Assembly (NCBI GenBank): GCA_907164885.2
Contig: OU015498.1
Span: 92,978,733 to 93,042,732 of the forward strand
Length of the DNA: 64,000 nt
Reading direction: 5' to 3'
Source of the DNA: Dolomedes plantarius
Lineage: Eukaryota > Arthropoda > Arachnida > Araneae > Dolomedidae
The position numbers and the translations under genes are program-made. Shown here in pieces: positions 59,729 through 64,000 of the stretch. Each line of letters opens with the position of its first letter. Within the stretch, counting starts at the first letter, position 1. A model generated the notes under the pieces. It did no database searches, was not told where the DNA came from, and saw only the letters and a program-made list of their open reading frames with translations.

Positions 59729-61110
59729 GGTGGCACTCTTGCACTCTGCAATTGTTTATACAATTAATTTTTTTCCACCTCTCATCTCGTTCTTGTTGGT
59801 TATTGTAATTTCCTGGCGGCCTGGTCATCCACCCGGCGATGTATCAATGCGCGCCTTGCATCTGACCTTCCAAAATTTCTCCCCGTTCGAAAAAGGGCTT
59901 TGGCGGACGTATTGGGTTACCGACAGTGGGGGAGGCTATCAAAGCTGTTGCTAGGCGCTGGGTTACTTTTTTAAGGATAGAAGAAAAGCAAAGAATATTT
60001 CTAAGACTTTTACCATTTAAAATACAAAACGCCAGCCAAAAACAATAAAAAAAAATATGCCAACCATTCACAAGGTTCATAAATTAAACTTATTAATTTA
60101 TCAATATTAACAATAAGGTATAACCTGTGATGATCTATTCCAAACTTAATTCCTCTCAATGTCAAAATACTTAGAGAAACTTGCGCACACTTCTCTAAGT
60201 GCGATGACATTAATAAAATCAATTAATATCCGATCACCACAAGTATAACCCTTACATATATAGCAGAGGCCTAATAAATTTATTAAAACAAAGCACAATC
60301 GTTACTAAAATTTACTAACTTATTCACTTACTTTACTAATTTAATTATCTGAATACCCGATATTAATATTAACTTTAATCACTTCCAAAACTATTAATTA
60401 TCATCACAACAAATACCTCCTTTTCCGCGAGAAAAAAAATTTGGCACAAATTTTTTTTTTTTAATAAAAAAAACAGATCACCGTGGAAAAATTTCACGAA
60501 TTAAAAGAATTGACTAAAGTATAAAATTACATTACACAATGTGATATATTGTTCCCATTCGACCCGGGTCACATAACAAAACACATATACATGAGAGATT
60601 ACTTATTAAACAAAATTATAAACCATGGAATATCTAGCATAATACCCGAAAAAAATTTCATTACCACAATTGTATATAAAACAAGCAAAAATGAAACATT
60701 GAACACCTAACATATATCTAAAACAATTCATTACCACAACTGTATGCTCAATTTACAATTAAACCATATACACTAAAAAAACTGCATAGTAAAATAATCA
60801 TCCTCGGTTAAAACAATCAGTTCAAAAACATTACATCCTGTCCACAGTTTACTTCTATAATTTGAAATTGACAGTGCGACCATAGCATACAATCCGAAAC
60901 AAATTTTTAAAAAAAAGTATGCTTAACACAAATAAACAAAACCTCTTCGAACAAAACTCAATACAAAATTCTCTCTTACGAAATTCATTATCACTCTTCA
61001 AACAAAATTAACATGTTTACTGTTCAACCTCAAAAAAATGTATATGAAACATGTGAGACAGGTGTACAAAAATTACAACTTTAACCGTACATATAACAAA
61101 TAAAAATTTT

Positions 61111-61525
61111 AACCTCCCGTACACCCTAGTATACATTACAAAACCAGGTAATTGATAGAAATTTGAGACCTATCGTTAACTACACCACTATTTACTCCTA
61201 CTAAACCCAATTCAATTCCAGCCTGCGAAGATGGACTCTTCGTCCCTCGCGGCAATGAAATTCTAATAAGCTTAGTAAAAATTAATGATTAAAATCTGAA
61301 GCCATGTCTAACGTTCATTAACCTCCTGGACACCTTAGTACACATTACAAAACTAAGTAAATGATAAAATTTTGAAACCAATATTTAACTACTCCACCAT
61401 TTACTCCTACCAAACCAAAAGTAATTCCAGCCTGCGAAGAGAGACTCTTCGTCCCTCGCGGCAATGAAATTCTAATATGCTTAGTAAAAATAATGATTAA
61501 CACAATAAGCCCTGTCTAGCGTTTA
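61111..61525. repeat. Two tandem ~209-bp repeats inside the non-autonomous element
   Basis: Unit 1 is 61111-61319 and unit 2 begins at 61320. Shared phrases: ACATTACAAAAC, TTTACTCCTAC, AATTCCAGCCTGCGAAGA, GACTCTTCGTCCCTCGCGGC, AATGAAATTCTAATA. The CTTCGTCCCTCGCGGCAATG core is almost perfectly kept while the rest has drifted, which hints at constraint or recent exchange on that core. Confidence 0.88.
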
Positions 61526-61831
61526 ATTGCATAAACCGAACTGAACAGACCAACGCAAGCATACCTACTAAAAAAACATAACCAAAACTTTATTCAAAAA
61601 CTGTATGCCCTACTTAAATAAACAAAAACCGGTCGAATCGAATCACAGTCGATCCCCAAAAGTCATGCTGATCCGTTCAAAACAGAATATGCACATGAAA
61701 CATTGTAGACAAGAGCACCAAAAAAAATTTAACATCAACCCTACAGATAAACAAAATTTTCGGACTCTTTAGTATGCCTTACAAAAGAAATTAATCAATA
61801 TTAAATTAAGCTAAAACTCTGCAAAAAAACT

Positions 61832-62100
61832 AAACTGGTATGAATCCAACAAATCTCTGACATGAGAAACTGAACTTATTAGGTACTGAAAGACCACAAC
61901 ATTCAAAATTTCGCAGCGTGTGACATTGAAGTTGAATATTAACCCCAATCTTAATTAAATTTCTAACCAAACCCAACTGGTATTAAGTCCAAACACATAC
62001 CCGACATGAGAAACTGAATTTATTAGGTACTGAAATGACCGCAGCATTCAAATTTCTCAGCCTGTGACATTGAAGTTTGAATCTTAAACCCAATTGTAAC
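61832..62100. repeat. Two tandem ~144-bp repeats inside the non-autonomous element
   Basis: Phrases AACTGGTAT, GACATGAGAAACTGAA, TTATTAGGTACTGAAA and TGTGACATTGAAGTT recur with a 144-base offset (for example 61859 and 62003). No coding potential. Confidence 0.85.
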
Positions 62101-62930
62101 TAATTTCGTGTGAAAAAAAAAAAAAAAATCATTAACTATTATATGAAAAATTTTAATATAATTTTCAATCTGTCCAAGAACCCAACTAAAACTACTTCCC
62201 GTTTTACCATGAGACCAGCTCTAAATGGCAAGAGGAAAGCAGAAAAAACTTAGCACCTGGCAAGACAAAAAAAACTCGTGATATGAAGCCCAAAATAACC
62301 AAAAAAAAATTATCTGACATGTAGAATTGCAATTAAAAATTTATCAATACTTAGTATGCAAATATACTATGGGAGACATTGTAAAACATGCACACTTTAG
62401 CACCTCAAATCAAATATTATACTTAAAACCACTAGCATAGCAATAGAAAACGTTAAAGCAACAAAATACCAATAAAAATATCTATCAATGTTTAAAGATG
62501 TTAAAAAAATATTCAATATTCAAAATAACCTCAAAATATATAGGAATGTAAAAATTCAAATGAAAAATGTATCCTTAAACGCACTAACAGAACAATACTC
62601 TTAAGTAAAACACCAAAAAAACATTTATATCGTTCAATAATTCAAAATGAAAAAAAAAATCAATATTCAAAATAATTGCACAAAATATAGGAATGTAAGA
62701 AAAATTTCAACTTAAAATATCAGAAATAATAATAACCATAAACACATAAAAATAATATGAACCAAAAAATCTGTGCCAAAATAAGATTAAGCCTCTACTA
62801 TACCAAAATTTAATATGTCATGCCGTCTCACCGAAAGAAAGGATACTGGGAAAAAAAAAATGGCTCATTTGCAAACAGTCTTCACGACTTGTACCATTTG
62901 AAGAAAAAAAAAAATGGCACCGCGTGGGTA

Positions 62931-62944
62931 GGTCACAGGCGCCA
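62931..62944 (-). other. Primer-binding site of the non-autonomous element
   Basis: Minus strand TGGCGCCTGTGACC, two bases (AA) after the end of the right-hand LTR. TGGCGCC is a classical retroelement primer-binding start. This fixes the orientation of the element. The priming tRNA was not identified. Confidence 0.65.
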
Positions 62945-62946
62945 TT

Positions 62947-64000
62947 TGTGGCAACGAATTTTTGTGTTAGGGGTTTTATTTTAAACAAATTAATATTATA
63001 TTGCTTAATTGATGGTTACTTAATAATTAATGTTAGAATTACTCTTTACAATCTTTAAAGTCAATTTACTTCAATAGTTGCCATTTGGCCGTTAGTGGTT
63101 AGTACATTTTAAGATAGATGGTAAAGTTGCGTTGTGTTATTTTTAAATGCAATAACCCATAAATAATTAATAATTATAATTAACACTGGTTCGAACTGAA
63201 TGCTTCACTGTGGTGAATAATGAGCCAAAGGAAAAATGAAATTAAATCTAATAAATTTACTCAACCTTGAAGAACACCTAGAAATAAAATTATTTCACCT
63301 AAAAGAAAAAGCTTCAAATCTGCTGAAATAAAAATAAAACCTAAAGCTGAAAATCAGCAAATTTACTAAAAAGGCAAGGACCGACATGACAAAGATATAC
63401 TTAACATAACAAATTTATTCCTTCCGATTACATTAATAATATTATCACCAATCTGGTAATCAGTTCTATTAAACATTTTTTGGGATACCAATATTAAATC
63501 ATCAATAATACAATTGCTATAAAAACCAACTTCTATATCCTCGTAACACAATAAAATATATACAATGACAATTCAAAATGAAATGGCTGGCGAATATAAA
63601 AAAAAACCTGAATTATTCTATATGCAATTGCTCATCTTAATTTCAATTTTACATTTAAATCTAATCTTAATGATGTTGCTGCAGCTTTAATCAAAGGTAG
63701 AGAGGTTATGGATAGAATTTATAGAAGTAAAGGAAGGAAAAGAAATTCACCCGTCGCGTCACTTCATCGTCGGGATCTTAGCGTTGTATCGCGGCCAGAG
63801 CTTCCAGCCCCGACCCCTCGGTCTTTCGCCCGCGCCTCCACCTCCAGGATCCCGAAATCTTCTTCTTGTTTTCAAACTCCCGCGCTCCGAGTCAGCACCT
63901 TGTCACCCTTTCCATCAGTCCGGTGAAACCATCCTCCACACCAAATAGTTCTTTGATGCTCAGTGAATTGTAATGGCCGAAATGAGGGGGGAAGGCTACA
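62947..64000 (-). repeat. 5' LTR of the non-autonomous element, cut by the window edge
   Basis: Copy of 58675-59728 with one substitution seen in 1,054 bp. At that level (about 0.1 %) the insertion is young, though older than the BEL insertion, whose LTRs are shorter and identical. Confidence 0.85.

Larger units (their letters stand above)
58675..64000 (-). mobile_element. Non-autonomous LTR retrotransposon inserted in Gypsy gag (runs off the window)
   Basis: A sequence beginning TGTGGCAACG at 58675 recurs at 62947 (offset 4,272) and matches to the end of the window, at least 1,054 bp. The one difference I see is T/G at about 59558/63830. Two direct copies of an LTR-like sequence flank ~3.2 kb without any significant frame. 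On the minus strand, two bases after the right-hand LTR's end, TGGCGCCTGTGACC reads as a primer-binding site, so the element points left and its 5' LTR is the right-hand one. It interrupts the Gypsy zinc-knuckle codons. It must depend on another element's proteins. Confidence 0.82.

Overview
This is a eukaryotic nuclear window, most likely from a chelicerate and probably a spider. It is AT-rich and contains long spliced introns, many (TA)n arrays, tRNA-derived SINEs and MITEs. It also carries BEL/Pao and Gypsy LTR retrotransposons and several Tc1-type DNA transposons. The spider assignment rests on recall that the Tc1 transposases resemble the 'Tcb1/Tcb2-like' transposases common in orb-weaver genomes; no search was run. 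There are no operons, CRISPR arrays or genuine tRNA/rRNA genes.

Host gene. One host gene is supported, on the + strand. Three coding exons (12804-13025, 29235-29399, 29485-30359) have good splice sites, and all junctions are phase 1. They encode about 419 residues of a Ser/Thr/Pro-rich protein ending exactly in VWRPY, the Groucho/TLE-binding tail of Runt-related (Runx) factors. The Runt DNA-binding domain is not in the window and would lie on exons to the left of base 1. A U-rich 3' untranslated region with a good AATAAA at 33150 probably follows. Most of bases 1-29234 is therefore intron of this gene.

Intronic elements. The upstream intron holds a Helitron-type end, a hAT MITE, two tRNA-headed SINEs and two Tigger-like MITEs. 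The 16.2-kb second intron holds a ~476-bp tandem duplication. Only its second copy contains two hAT MITEs, so the first copy preserves the empty sites. The same intron carries a complete BEL/Pao element (22930-28806) with identical 215-bp LTRs, a perfect 5-bp target duplication and an uninterrupted 1,738-residue polyprotein: a very recent insertion.

Downstream, 33-48 kb. Intergenic DNA here holds a ~120-bp-period tandem array split by a MITE, further MITEs, and a nest at 42.1-47.9 kb. In that nest three different Tc1-type elements (TA target sites, matching TIRs, damaged transposases) surround or interrupt a heavily decayed reverse-transcriptase element, perhaps Penelope-like.

48-64 kb. A GC-rich unidentified block is followed by a degenerate repeat region ending in a Helitron-like 3' terminus, then another Helitron-like terminus. 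Next comes a minus-strand Gypsy element with a long open gag/pol frame. It is interrupted at 58674/58675 by a second LTR element with LTRs of at least 1,054 bp (one mismatch), a clear minus-strand primer-binding site and about 3.2 kb of internal DNA without any appreciable ORF. That element, a large non-autonomous LTR retrotransposon, is the least ordinary object in the window. Nothing here amounts to a clearly new multi-gene system.
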